64,000 nt of DNA. Source: Mycolicibacterium sp. CH28 (GTDB lineage: Bacteria > Actinomycetota > Actinomycetes > Mycobacteriales > Mycobacteriaceae). Where the stretch lies: assembly GCF_004745805.1 (NCBI RefSeq), contig NZ_SRLQ01000003.1, forward strand, positions 310,001 through 374,000, read 5' to 3'. The translations under genes and the position numbers were made by a program. Of the stretch, positions 8,713-17,433 are shown piece by piece. The notes under the pieces are model-generated. The model was given only the letters and a program-made list of their open reading frames with translations. It was not told the DNA's origin and made no database searches. The first letter of the stretch is position 1. Each line of letters opens with the position of its first letter.

Positions 8713-9809
8713 GCTGTCACCGTATGTGCAGCCTCCATCAGCATCCAACCCGACAGTTGCACCGAGAGGTCGCGTTCCGGTGTCTGCGAGGAGTTCACTG
8801 CCCCCTCGATGAACTGTGCCTTGGCGCCGCCCGCGGTGGGAACTTCAGCGACGCGGTCCCAGAACGCCGCGAACAACGGCAGACCGTCGACGTCCTGGCG
8901 GTTGTCCCAGGCCGCTTGTGCCGAGGCCAGCACGATGTCGCGGGCGACCGCGCGGGTGGCGCTGTCCTCGGCCGCATCGCCCGGAAGGTCGGTCGCGGCC
9001 AGCGCCAGGTAGCGGGCGGTGATTCCGGCGAACAGCCCGCCGTCTCCGCCGCCGGCACCCTGCAGGATTCCGCCGGGCGCCATATGCTCGCCGACCGCGG
9101 AGACCAAGCGCCGCACCCGCCCAGGGTGTCGGCCGTCGCTGGTACGCACCGCCAGTTCGGTTTCCAGTCCCAGCACCACACCCTGGCAGTAGGTGTACTG
9201 GGCCCGCACCAGCGAACCGGACTTGATGCCGTCGAATACCAGGTGGGTTTCGGGATCGATCAGCGTCTCATCGATCCAGTCGGCCATCTGCTGGGCCCGT
9301 CGCAGCCGGTCGCCGTGGCGGGCCAGGAAGATTCCAGCCGGCCCGTTGGCCGGGGCGTTGAAGAACTGATCTTGTTTGCGCCAAGGGATTCCGCCGCCGT
9401 CCTCGGGCACCCAGGCTTTGACGAACTGCTCCGACAGTGTCTTCAGCGCGCCGGCACGCTCGATCCCGGCCAGTCGACCGGCCCGCTCCAGCGCCAGTGC
9501 CAGCCAGGCCATGTCGTCGTAGTAGCTGTTGGTCCAGCGGCCGTTGTTACGCAGCCGGTGACCACGGATCTGTCGGCTGATCTTGCCCAGCCGATCCTGC
9601 TGCGGGTCGCGCACCTGGGCGTCGACCAGGCAGTCAAGCAGGTGCGCCTGCCACCAGTAGTGCCAGGTGCCGAACCCGCGATCGCCCCGGGTGGCCGGCC
9701 AGGCACCCACGCCGAGTTGCGTTCCGGGTACGCCCCACAGCCGGCGCAGATGCCGTTTTGCGATGGCGGTCTCAGCGCTGGCTGCGCGGTTTGCCCATAG
9801 CTGATCCAT
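8709..9809 (-). CDS. glycoside hydrolase family 76 (alpha-1,6-mannanase-like)
   Basis: A 366-residue protein with the GH76 (alpha/alpha)6-barrel pattern. WHYWWQAHLLDCLVDAQ leads to the catalytic Asp pair in NSYYDDMAWLALAL (about residues 94-107), and later YTYCQGVVLG and GDGGLFAGI are typical. Family enzymes cleave alpha-1,6-mannan backbones, a linkage found in mycobacterial lipomannan and lipoarabinomannan, so wall glycan turnover is a fair inference. No signal peptide is visible, so export by a standard route is not evident. ATG 9809 follows the RNA methyltransferase stop by 15 bases, and the stop overlaps the NhaA start, so the three form one operon. Confidence 0.88.
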   Translation of the reverse strand: MDQLWANRAASAETAIAKRHLRRLWGVPGTQLGVGAWPATRGDRGFGTWHYWWQAHLLDCLVDAQVRDPQQDRLGKISRQIRGHRLRNNGRWTNSYYDDMAWLALALERAGRLAGIERAGALKTLSEQFVKAWVPEDGGGIPWRKQDQFFNAPANGPAGIFLARHGDRLRRAQQMADWIDETLIDPETHLVFDGIKSGSLVRAQYTYCQGVVLGLETELAVRTSDGRHPGRVRRLVSAVGEHMAPGGILQGAGGGDGGLFAGITARYLALAATDLPGDAAEDSATRAVARDIVLASAQAAWDNRQDVDGLPLFAAFWDRVAEVPTAGGAKAQFIEGAVNSSQTPERDLSVQLSGWMLMEAAHTVTA

Positions 9810-9824
9810 GCGATGAATCCTGCC

Positions 9825-10469
9825 CTACCAGGCCTGGGAAAGATCGGCCCATTGCCTGATCCAGGTGTGCATCGCAATTCCGGCCGCCACCGCGGCGTTG
9901 ATACTGCGCGTCGACCCGAATTGAGCGATGGACACCGTTACCGCCGCTCCCACCCGGGCCGCTTCAGAGATACCGGGGCCTTCCTGGCCGAAGACCATCA
10001 GGCAGTTCCGCGGCAGCGCGGTGGTTTCCAGCGGCACCGCGCCCGCAATGTTGTCGACGGCGACGACCGTCAATCCAGCGCCGGCGGCGAAGACCAACAG
10101 TTCATCGGTGCTGTCGTGGTGGGTCAGCCGTTGGTAGCGGTCGGTGACCATGGCCCCGCGCCGATTCCAGCGTCGGCGACCGACGATGTGCACGGTGTCG
10201 ACGGCGAAGGCGTTGGCGGTGCGGACCACGGCACCGATGTTGGCGTCGTTGCCGAAATTCTCGATCGCGATGTGCAGCCCGTGCCGGCGCCGGTCGATGT
10301 CGGCGATGATGGCCTCCCGCGTCCAATAGCGGTAGGCGTCCACGACATTGCGGGTGTCACCCGCAATCAGGAGCTCCGGGTCGTACCGGGCATCGTCGGG
10401 CAGCGCGCCCTCCCAGGGCCCGACACCCGGTCCGCCGGTGGTCCATTCGGTCGGGCCGGCCTCGGTCAC
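9825..10469 (-). CDS. TrmH (SpoU) family rRNA/tRNA 2'-O-methyltransferase, Rv0380c-like
   Basis: A 214-residue SPOUT methyltransferase. It carries the three family motifs: motif 1 NFGNDANIGAVVRTANAF with the catalytic Arg (about residues 71-88), motif 2 LMVFGQEGPGIS (about 155) and motif 3 IAQFGSTRSINAAVAAGIA (about 180), the last two making the trefoil knot that binds SAM. It methylates a ribose 2'-OH in tRNA or rRNA; the target base is not predictable. GTG 10469 has a purine-rich GGGGGA before it. It is the first gene of the GH76-NhaA operon. The position near pyrE and clpB recalls Rv0380c. Confidence 0.92.
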   Translation of the reverse strand: MTEAGPTEWTTGGPGVGPWEGALPDDARYDPELLIAGDTRNVVDAYRYWTREAIIADIDRRRHGLHIAIENFGNDANIGAVVRTANAFAVDTVHIVGRRRWNRRGAMVTDRYQRLTHHDSTDELLVFAAGAGLTVVAVDNIAGAVPLETTALPRNCLMVFGQEGPGISEAARVGAAVTVSIAQFGSTRSINAAVAAGIAMHTWIRQWADLSQAW

Positions 10470-11085
10470 CGGTCCCCCGTTCCGGTCGGGCGGTACCGGT
10501 TCCCGGCCAAGTCAGCAACCGAGGCAGGCCGGCTTGGCGGCGTCGATCTCCCGCGGATTCGCCGCTGATCTGCACCACCACCAGATTTGCTGGCGCTGAG
10601 CCGGGCACCGTCGACCAAGATCGCCCGAACGGGATTGCACGCAGCTCTCGTCGGGCAGGCGATTCCGCCTCGTCGCGCGGCACCGCCGACGGCCTCCGGG
10701 GCCGGTGCGATACAGATCACGCCCCGCCCTTTCTGACCCTTCGGCCACATCCTCGACGTAGTATCCGGCCCCCGAATGGCCAGTAATGGGACTTCAGCCG
10801 CCGACGATGACGAGTGTAGGGTCTCCCACCCGCTCAGTAGCTAGTTTGCCGTTGACCTGGCATGTTGCCCGTTTCAAAGTTCGCGGTAGCCCTCTGGACG
10901 GGTGGTGTGCGCCGCGAAATGAATCGGCTACCCCCCGGTAACCAGGGCTTTTCCGGCGAACGGCTGGAGTATAGACACCCTTCGGCGAGATACTGATATT
11001 TGCAAGTTCGACTAGTTTACGCCCGCGCAAGCCCGGCTTTCATTGCGGAAACCCGGTCCGCCATCCGCCCGATAGATGGGAAACG
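10470..11085. other. 616-base gap without a convincing gene; possible structured leader
   Basis: Several short frames are open on both strands, but none has a family pattern, a good ribosome site or a conserved-looking composition. The half nearest 11085 is less GC-rich and presumably holds the promoter of the gene at 11086. On the minus strand, about 10830-11000 is rich in short complementary GC blocks and conserved-looking single-stranded purine stretches that could fold. No riboswitch class was recognised with confidence. Confidence 0.4.
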
Positions 11086-11838
11086 ATGAACGCTTCAGTG
11101 CTGCACCTCCCCGACCAGAAGCTCTACCGGCTGCCCGAGACCATTAGCTGGCGCGACGAGGATACAGGCTGCACGATCGTGCTCGCACAACCGGACAGCG
11201 AACCCGAGCTATGGCAAGACTACCTGCAGGGCGCGCAACGCAGCTACCGCAAGCACGGCGTGGAGGCCGCACTCGACATCGACTCGTTCAGCGACGGCAA
11301 CGACACCACCCTGTTCTACACCGCACTCGACGAGAGCGGTGTGATGCTGGGCGGCCTGCGGGCCAAGGGCCCCTATCTGCGCGCCGAGGAGTCCCACGCG
11401 ATCGTCGAGTGGGCGAACCAGCCCGGGCAGGAGACGGTTCGCAAGATGATCACCGACCGTCTGCCATTCGGCGTCGTGGAAATGAAGTCGGCCTGGGTCA
11501 GTGACGACCCCGCCCGCAGCGGCACGCTGACCAAGACCTTCGCCCGCACCGCCTTCCCGACCATGAGTCTGCTGGGCGCGCAGTTCATCCTGGCCACCGC
11601 GGCGGCGCACGTGCTGGATAAGTGGAGCACCTCCGGTGGCGTGGTGGCCAACAAGATCCCGGCCGCCCCCTACCCCAGCGACCGCTACCGCACGAAGATG
11701 ATGTGGTGGGATCGGCGCACGTTCGCCAACCACGCCGAGCCCGCACAGCTGGCCAAGATCGTCAAGGAGATGCGCATGCTGGCCTCGATCTCCGAGGAGT
11801 TCGGCGACTTCGGCCCGCAGTACGGGAGTGGAAGGTAG
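11086..11838 (+). CDS. hypothetical protein, possible GNAT/autoinducer-synthase-like fold
   Basis: A 250-residue soluble protein not firmly recognised. The order SYRKHGVEAALDIDSFSDGN, then LFYTALDESGVMLGGLRAKG, then GVVEMKSAWVSDD recalls the LuxI/FeeM type of acyl-transferring GNAT proteins: a basic-aromatic helix, a D-D-F segment, a G-G-x-R strand and an E-x-K/R strand. This is weak pattern similarity, not a match to known catalytic residues. ATG 11086 follows GGGAAACG. The stop is 59 bases before the GGDEF-EAL gene on the same strand, so co-expression is likely, and the protein may make or sense a signal that feeds the c-di-GMP enzyme. It could equally be a plain hypothetical protein. Confidence 0.6.
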   Translation: MNASVLHLPDQKLYRLPETISWRDEDTGCTIVLAQPDSEPELWQDYLQGAQRSYRKHGVEAALDIDSFSDGNDTTLFYTALDESGVMLGGLRAKGPYLRAEESHAIVEWANQPGQETVRKMITDRLPFGVVEMKSAWVSDDPARSGTLTKTFARTAFPTMSLLGAQFILATAAAHVLDKWSTSGGVVANKIPAAPYPSDRYRTKMMWWDRRTFANHAEPAQLAKIVKEMRMLASISEEFGDFGPQYGSGR

Positions 11839-11897
11839 TCCGGCCGGAGAAAGCCGATACCATCTGCGTAGCTTCACTAACCACGAGATGGCACACC

Positions 11898-13766
11898 ATG
11901 AACTCAAATCGCGAGCACAAGACTGCCGAAAGCCTGGAGAACCTCGTCACGCACGTCGCCACCCAGCTGATGGCGGTCGATGCCGCGACTTCTGCTGAAG
12001 TCAGCCAACAAGTGCTCGGAGATTTGTCGTCGTCGTTCGGCGTCGACGTTAGTTTCCTGCGCTACAACGACCACAAGATCCGTGCCACCCGGTTGATTGC
12101 GGAGTGGCCACCGCACGAGCGTGATCCAGACCCGCTCGAACTCATCTATTTCGCAGACGCCGACCCGACTTTCGCCGCCGCGGAGCACGCGAAGGAGCCG
12201 GTGTTCTTCCGACCCGAGCCCGTAGCGGAGGACGACTACCAGCGACTGGTCGAGGAAGGCACGGGGATGGCCCTGACCTCGATGGCATCGGTACCGCTGC
12301 TGTCAGGGGACGTCACCACCGGGGCGCTGGGTTTCATCAAGTTCGGCATCAAGGACTGGTCCACCGAGGAACTCAACGCGCTCAAGGCGATTGCCTCACT
12401 CTTCGCCCAGGTTCAAGCGCGTGTCATCGCCGAGGACCAGCTGCGCTACCTGGCTGAACACGACGACCTGACCGGACTGTCCAACCGGCGGGCACTGCTA
12501 GCTCACCTCGATCAGCGGCTCAGGCCGGGCCGGCCCGGACCGGTGGCCGCACTCTTCCTGGATCTGGACCGGCTCAAGGCCATCAACGACTACCTCGGTC
12601 ATCACGCGGGCGATAGGTTCATCAAGGCTTGCTCGGAACGGCTGCGGGAAGAAACCGGCGACGCCGACGTGATCGCCCGCCTCGGCGGCGACGAGTTCGT
12701 GGTCGTGCCCGCCCGGCCGATGAACGCCGAGTCCGCCGAGCGACTGGCCGGTCAGCTTCAGCAGCTTCTTCGCGAGCGCGTCGCTATCGGCAACGAGCTG
12801 CTCGCTCGAACGGTCAGTGTCGGTGTTGCCCTGGGGATTCCGGGCCGTGATGCCACATCCGACCTGTTGCGCCGAGCCGACCAAGCCGTCCTCAACGCGA
12901 AGAACACGGGCGGCAACAAGATCGCAGTGTTCACCGAGGATATGTCGCTCAAGAGCGAGTTCCGCAACGACATCGAGCTGCACTTGCAGGGAGTCATCGA
13001 GAGCGGTTCGCTGACTCTGCACTACCTGCCCGAGGTGGACATGCGTAGTGGCAAGATCCTCGCCATCGAGGCCCTGGTGCGCTGGCAGCATCCGACTCGC
13101 GGGCTGCTCTATCCCGACTCCTTCATCCCGATCGCCGAATCGATCAACCTGGCGGGCGAATTGGGCCGCTGGGTCCTGCGTGCCGCGTGCGATCAGTTCA
13201 GCCGATGGCACGCCAAGGGAGTCGGAACCGAAGCGGTACTGCGGCTCAATGTCTCACCGGTGCAATTGGTGACCGACGGTTTCGTGGAGCTGGTCGCCGA
13301 TACCATCGCGGAGTTCAATCTCGACAGCAAGTCGGTGTGCCTGGAGATCACCGAGACCGTGGTGGTACAGGACATCGAGACCACCCGAATCACGCTGGCC
13401 GGCCTCAAGGAGGTCGGCGTGCAGATCGCCATCGACGATTTCGGTACCGGTTACAGCGTGCTCACGCACCTGAAATCGCTTCCGGTGGATACGCTCAAGA
13501 TCGACAGGAGCTTCGTGCGCGATCTCGGCGTAAGCCCGGGTGACCTGGCGATCGTGCGGGCGATCATCGCACTTGCCGAGTCTTTTGACCTGGAGTTGGT
13601 GGCCGAGGGTGTGGAGTCACCGGAGGCAGCGCTCACCCTGCTGCGGCACGGCTGCTATCGCGCTCAGGGGTTCCTGTTGTCGCGTCCACTGCCTGCTGAT
13701 GCGATGGCGGAGTTGTTCGCGAAAAACCATGTACCCGTTGACTTTTCGGTATCGAATCCGCGCTGA
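11898..13766 (+). CDS. GAF-GGDEF-EAL diguanylate cyclase/phosphodiesterase, Rv1354c-type
   Basis: A 622-residue cytoplasmic c-di-GMP enzyme. Residues about 15-175 form a GAF-like sensor. Residues about 185-340 form a GGDEF cyclase with the intact signature RLGGDEFVVV (about 253-262). Residues about 355-615 form an EAL phosphodiesterase with EALVRW, the Asn in LRLNVSP, the Glu in LEITET, IDDFGTGYS, LKIDRSFV, AEGVES and QGFLLSRPL all present. Both halves therefore look active, making and breaking c-di-GMP. Length and order match M. tuberculosis Rv1354c and its M. smegmatis relative MSDGC-1. ATG 11898 is chosen because upstream residues in the open frame are antisense-like and unconserved. It lies 59 bases after the 250-residue hypothetical gene. 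Confidence 0.93.
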   Translation: MNSNREHKTAESLENLVTHVATQLMAVDAATSAEVSQQVLGDLSSSFGVDVSFLRYNDHKIRATRLIAEWPPHERDPDPLELIYFADADPTFAAAEHAKEPVFFRPEPVAEDDYQRLVEEGTGMALTSMASVPLLSGDVTTGALGFIKFGIKDWSTEELNALKAIASLFAQVQARVIAEDQLRYLAEHDDLTGLSNRRALLAHLDQRLRPGRPGPVAALFLDLDRLKAINDYLGHHAGDRFIKACSERLREETGDADVIARLGGDEFVVVPARPMNAESAERLAGQLQQLLRERVAIGNELLARTVSVGVALGIPGRDATSDLLRRADQAVLNAKNTGGNKIAVFTEDMSLKSEFRNDIELHLQGVIESGSLTLHYLPEVDMRSGKILAIEALVRWQHPTRGLLYPDSFIPIAESINLAGELGRWVLRAACDQFSRWHAKGVGTEAVLRLNVSPVQLVTDGFVELVADTIAEFNLDSKSVCLEITETVVVQDIETTRITLAGLKEVGVQIAIDDFGTGYSVLTHLKSLPVDTLKIDRSFVRDLGVSPGDLAIVRAIIALAESFDLELVAEGVESPEAALTLLRHGCYRAQGFLLSRPLPADAMAELFAKNHVPVDFSVSNPR

Positions 13767-13767
13767 A

Positions 13768-14544
13768 TCAGCGCCCCGAGAGCAGTTCGACCCGGCCGAA
13801 ACGGCTGGCCGTGCGGCTCACGATGGCGACTTGTGTTGCGACGCTGCGCAACTCGGCTTGAACCGGCCAGTCAACCACCACCGGTGCCGGTCCGGCGGAA
13901 AGCGCCACGCCCGCGGTCGCGCGTACCAGACGCGTTCCCGAGGAAGTGGACAAGGCGGCGCCGGCGACTTTCCCGTACTCGAAGATCAGGTGTTCGAGCT
14001 GCGTGCCACCACCCTGGCCGACCCCCCGGTCGAGTGCCTGCTCGCGCAGCCACTGCACCAGTTCGGGCCCGGGCCGATCGGTTTCCGGCCGGAATTCGCC
14101 GAGTACGGCGGCACGGATCAGGTCCCCGGATTCCGCTCGCATGGCAGCCATGGGCCCGGGTACGTGGCTGTAGATGATCCCAAACGGTGACACGGCGCAG
14201 CGCGCCGACCAGTCCCGAAGTCGGGACCCGAAGAAGGGTTCGATCGTGGCGCGACGGCCTGTCTCGACCACCACCGGATGCGCATCGAGTACAGGCACCA
14301 CGAGGTCCTCGGGCAGCCGGGTCAGCGGACCGAGATCGTCGGTCATCGACTCCAGGTAAGCGGCGGTGCCGGGATCGGCCGGCTCCACCGGCAGGGCCAC
14401 GTCGGCCAACTCCACCGTGAGGTCGAGGTCGGCGCAGAAGATCGCGTGCGCGAGCACGCCGGGGCCCGCACCCGCGCAGATCACGTCGACGACGTCGTCC
14501 CAGTCCAGGCCCGAAGGCGCCAGAGGTTCCTCGTTGATACTCAC
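13768..14544 (-). CDS. conserved hypothetical, dinucleotide-binding-like N-terminus
   Basis: A 258-residue protein from GTG 14544 (frame open to 14595). Near the N-terminus DVICAGAGPGVLAHAI has the GxGxxG pattern of FAD or NAD binding in the first beta-alpha-beta unit, followed by DLTVELADV, which could end the second strand. The rest has no recognisable catalytic motif and is short for a full flavoprotein oxidoreductase, so this may be a degenerate or regulatory relative. It meets the GGDEF-EAL gene tail to tail with one base between and is divergent from the first TetR gene. It may correspond to the uncharacterised Rv0381c position, but that was not checked. Confidence 0.65.
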   Translation of the reverse strand: MSINEEPLAPSGLDWDDVVDVICAGAGPGVLAHAIFCADLDLTVELADVALPVEPADPGTAAYLESMTDDLGPLTRLPEDLVVPVLDAHPVVVETGRRATIEPFFGSRLRDWSARCAVSPFGIIYSHVPGPMAAMRAESGDLIRAAVLGEFRPETDRPGPELVQWLREQALDRGVGQGGGTQLEHLIFEYGKVAGAALSTSSGTRLVRATAGVALSAGPAPVVVDWPVQAELRSVATQVAIVSRTASRFGRVELLSGR

Positions 14545-14708
14545 TGCTGCCAGTTTCGTATATCTGCCCCTCGGCACCAAACCGACAGTCTGCACATCCC
14601 GATCTTTACATACTCTTTCGCTGCTTTTGGCGTCGATAGGCGACGCTCAGTATGGTGGCGAACCGGAATCCGGAGTTGAGTCCGGCAAACTGCCATGGTC
14701 GGCCGCTG

Positions 14709-15416
14709 ATGGCCCCTGTGGACGGGATCGGATTGGCGACGCAGGAAGGCGAGAGGTCGGTGGACTCGACGTGTACGCAGATCCTGCGTGCGGCGTGCCA
14801 AGAGTTCGCGACTCGGCCCTACAGCTCGGTAAGCCTGGAGGACATCCTGGCCCGGGCCCACGCCACCAAAGGTGCGATGTACGCCCACTTCGGTTCCAAG
14901 CGGGCGCTCGCCGAAGCGATCATCGGCGAGCGCAGCGCCCTGGCCCGAATGTCAGTCATCGAGGTCCTGGGTCATCGGTTGTCCGGCCTGGAAACGGTCA
15001 TCGACGTCGTCTATCGAATGGCCGTCCAGGACTACACCACCGATATCGGCCGGGCGGCACGCAACCTAACCGACTCCATCGGCCGGATCGAAGGTGTGCA
15101 GGCCGACGGACTCAGCAAGTGGGTTCAGGTGATGACCCCGGCGGTGGCTCGCGCCCGCGACGAAGGTGATGTGCTCGACGGCGCCGACGCCGAAGATGTT
15201 GCACGGCTGATCATCTCGGTGTACTTCGGCACCCAGGCGAGCATCGGTACGAACGACTTCGGCCAGTTCCTGAGCCGCCTTGAAAGGAACTGGCAGTTCG
15301 TCCTGCCGGGTTTCGCCGAACCGGACCGGATCGACTACCTCACCAATTTCATTCGTCGCCGAACTGCCCACGCGCTGAACAACTCTAGGGGAAGGGCCGA
15401 TGGGCCGTCAGACTAG
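14709..15416 (+). CDS. TetR family regulator (first of an overlapping pair)
   Basis: A TetR-type DNA-binding protein, 235 residues from ATG 14709. GTG 14760 would place the fold right at the N-terminus, and the frame is open from 14652, so the start is uncertain. The helix-turn-helix reads TQILRAACQEFATRPYSSVS, then HATKGAMYAHFGSKRALAEA. The style resembles the ScbR/ArpA autoregulator-receptor group, as does its neighbour. The stop lies 17 bases inside the next TetR gene, which means coupled translation. It is divergent from the flavoprotein-like gene at 13768-14544, a possible target. Confidence 0.85.
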   Translation: MAPVDGIGLATQEGERSVDSTCTQILRAACQEFATRPYSSVSLEDILARAHATKGAMYAHFGSKRALAEAIIGERSALARMSVIEVLGHRLSGLETVIDVVYRMAVQDYTTDIGRAARNLTDSIGRIEGVQADGLSKWVQVMTPAVARARDEGDVLDGADAEDVARLIISVYFGTQASIGTNDFGQFLSRLERNWQFVLPGFAEPDRIDYLTNFIRRRTAHALNNSRGRADGPSD

Positions 15417-16068
15417 GGCCAAGGCGACGAGGAAGAAGATCCTCGATGCCGCCGTCGACCTGTTCAGCCAGCGCGGCTACTCCTCGACGGGGCTCGGTGA
15501 CATCATCGATCGCGCCAGGATCACCAAAGGGGCGCTCTACTACCATTTCGACTCCAAGGAGTCACTGGCCACGGCCATCATCGAGGACGCCACCGACCGG
15601 GTGATCGGCGCATTTGACGGAGTCGCGTCATCGGCCTCACCGGCGCTGGAGACCATGATCCACGGGTCCTTCGTGGTGCTCAGCATGACCGCCCACGATG
15701 ACCTGGCACGCGCCGGCCGCCAACTCGCCCAGGCCCTCGGGCAGTTCAGCGAGGCGGGCGCCACCGTCTACTACCGACACTGGACGACGGCTGTGACCAC
15801 GCAGGCACGCAAGGCCGGCGACGAGGGCGACCTGAGGCCCGACGTCGACCCCGACGTGGTGGCGCAGACGATCATCGCTGTCCTGCTCGGAGTCACGCAG
15901 CTGTCTGCGGCGCTTGCGACCGGCGCCAACGACATGTTGACCCGACTCACCTGGGCCTGGGAGATGCTATTGCCCGGCATCGCGAGCGAGGAGTCGCTGG
16001 ACTACTTCCAGCAGTACCTGTCCCGCGCGTCGGTGCGCTTCGGCCAGCCCGTCGCGCCGCCGGACTGA
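15400..16068 (+). CDS. TetR family regulator, ScbR/ArpA-like (second of the pair)
   Basis: A 222-residue TetR regulator. The N-terminal domain RKKILDAAVDLFSQRGYSST, then ARITKGALYYHFDSKESLA, is very close to the gamma-butyrolactone receptor style. The C-terminal domain is a typical helical pocket with LTWAWEMLLPGIA near the end, a motif common in this group. ATG 15400 overlaps the previous TetR stop. The pair may act as a heterodimer or as a regulator and its regulator. The ligand is unknown, and no butyrolactone synthase of the AfsA type is seen in the window. Confidence 0.9.
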   Translation: MGRQTRAKATRKKILDAAVDLFSQRGYSSTGLGDIIDRARITKGALYYHFDSKESLATAIIEDATDRVIGAFDGVASSASPALETMIHGSFVVLSMTAHDDLARAGRQLAQALGQFSEAGATVYYRHWTTAVTTQARKAGDEGDLRPDVDPDVVAQTIIAVLLGVTQLSAALATGANDMLTRLTWAWEMLLPGIASEESLDYFQQYLSRASVRFGQPVAPPD

Positions 16069-16092
16069 CGCGTCATGCCCGATTGTCCCGGC

Positions 16093-16653
16093 TCAGGACT
16101 GCGGCAGGCCCAGGTCAGCCAAACCCAGCACGCTGCGATAGGGCACCCCTTCGGCCTCGATCGCCTCGGCCGCTCCGGTCGCCCGGTCCACGACGGTGGC
16201 CACACCCACCACCGTGCCGCCCGCCTCCCGGACCGCGTGCACGGCCGTCAGCGCCGACCCGCCGGTGGTGCTGGTGTCCTCGACCACCAGAACTCGCTTG
16301 CCCGCCACGTCGGCACCTTCGATGAGTCGTTGCATCCCATGGCTTTTCAGCGCCTTGCGCACCACGAAGGCATCGATGGGGCGACCGGGCGCGTGCATGA
16401 TCGCCCCGGCCACCGGGTCCGCCCCCATGGTCAGTCCGCCGACGGCCGCGTAGTCCCAGTCGGAGGTCAGCTCACGCACGAGCCGTCCAATCAACGGCGC
16501 GGCGCGGTGGTGCAAGGTGGCGCGGCGCAGGTCGACGTAGTAATCGGCCTCCTTGCCGGAGGACAAGGTGACCCGGCCGAACACCACCGACAACTGGCGA
16601 ACCAGTTCGGCCAGTTCGGCGCGCTCTGCGGCATTGAGTTCAGGTGCGCCCAC
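16093..16653 (-). CDS. pyrE: orotate phosphoribosyltransferase
   Basis: PyrE converts orotate and PRPP to OMP in pyrimidine synthesis. The 186-residue protein has the PRPP-binding signature VLVVEDTSTTGGSA (about residues 120-133), the flexible-loop Lys region VVRKALKSHG and the early FGRVTLSSGKEADYYVDLR strand. GTG 16653 is preferred; the frame opens at 16695, but the extra residues are not family-like. The start overlaps the SDR stop by 14 bases, so pyrE is translated right after it on the same message. The position matches Rv0382c (pyrE/umpA) between Rv0380c-like and Rv0383c-like genes. Confidence 0.95.
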   Translation of the reverse strand: MGAPELNAAERAELAELVRQLSVVFGRVTLSSGKEADYYVDLRRATLHHRAAPLIGRLVRELTSDWDYAAVGGLTMGADPVAGAIMHAPGRPIDAFVVRKALKSHGMQRLIEGADVAGKRVLVVEDTSTTGGSALTAVHAVREAGGTVVGVATVVDRATGAAEAIEAEGVPYRSVLGLADLGLPQS

Positions 16654-17416
16654 GGCTTCGTCCCATCGCGTTGTTTGCCGCGCGCACCAGCCCACGCGGC
16701 ACCAGTCGTCCCAGTGTCGTCAGCACCTTGTACTGCAGGCCGGGGATGCTGATGACCTTGCCCTTGGCCACGTCGGCCAAACTTTCGCCGACAACGTCGT
16801 CGACGTTGAGCCACATGATGTTCGGGATCGACTTCATATCGATACCCGCCCGCTGGTGGAACTCGGTGTGCACGAACCCCGGGCACACCGCATGAATGCT
16901 CACACCGGTTCCGGCAAGACCGTTGGCCAATCCCTCGGTGAAGGACACCACCCATGCCTTGGACGCCGAGTAGGTCGACCCGCGACCCGACAGCAGTCCC
17001 GCGACACTGGCAATGTTGATCACCGTTCCCGCGCCGGCAGCCAGCATCGGCGGCAGGGCCGCCCGGGTCAGCTCCATCACCGCGGTGACGTTGACGTCGA
17101 GCTGGGCCCGCAGCAGCGCGGGGTCGGCCGTCCAAAACTCACCGGAGGTGCCGAACCCGGCATTGTTGACCAACACCTGGACCCCGGCGGCCAGCCGGTC
17201 GGCCACGGCGGCACGGTCGGCAGCTTCAGTGAGATCGGCCGGCAGCACCTCGACGTCCACCCCGTTGGCGGCGCGCAGCTCGGCAGCCAGGTCTTCGAGT
17301 CGCTCGGCGGTGCGGGCCACCAGAACCAGGTTGTAGCCGTCACGAGCGTAGCGACGGGCGTAGCCCGCGCCGAGACCCGCAGTGGGCCCGGTGATCATTG
17401 CGACGGGTCGGGGCAC
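16640..17416 (-). CDS. short-chain dehydrogenase/reductase
   Basis: A 258-residue classical SDR. The NAD(P) loop TGPTAGLGAGYA (about residues 9-20) is TGxxxGxG. The middle NNAG motif is VLVNNAGFG, and the catalytic triad is Ser in NIASVAG with Tyr and Lys in YSASK. An Arg after the second strand (ARTAERLEDLA) favours NADPH. The C-terminal tail with VPRGLVRAANN resembles a mycobacterial subgroup acting on lipid-like substrates, but the substrate is unknown. GTG 17416 lies 17 bases after the Rv0383c-like stop, and the gene overlaps pyrE. Confidence 0.92.
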   Translation of the reverse strand: MPRPVAMITGPTAGLGAGYARRYARDGYNLVLVARTAERLEDLAAELRAANGVDVEVLPADLTEAADRAAVADRLAAGVQVLVNNAGFGTSGEFWTADPALLRAQLDVNVTAVMELTRAALPPMLAAGAGTVINIASVAGLLSGRGSTYSASKAWVVSFTEGLANGLAGTGVSIHAVCPGFVHTEFHQRAGIDMKSIPNIMWLNVDDVVGESLADVAKGKVISIPGLQYKVLTTLGRLVPRGLVRAANNAMGRSRGRT

Positions 17417-17433
17417 GCCCAGACCCTACCGGC

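Noticed and set aside
7906..9012. 368-residue frame opposite nhaA and GH76
   Set aside because: Crosses two certain genes on the other strand and reads as Arg/Asp/Gln-rich filler.
10512..10748. 78-residue minus-strand frame ending in a Cys-rich peptide (KPACLGC)
   Set aside because: Considered as a small leader or RiPP-like peptide, but it has no ribosome site of note, no partner enzymes next to it and an Arg-rich random look.
11622..11897. 92-residue N-terminal extension of the GGDEF-EAL protein
   Set aside because: It overlaps the previous gene in another frame and is Arg-rich; ATG 11898 gives the known family length.
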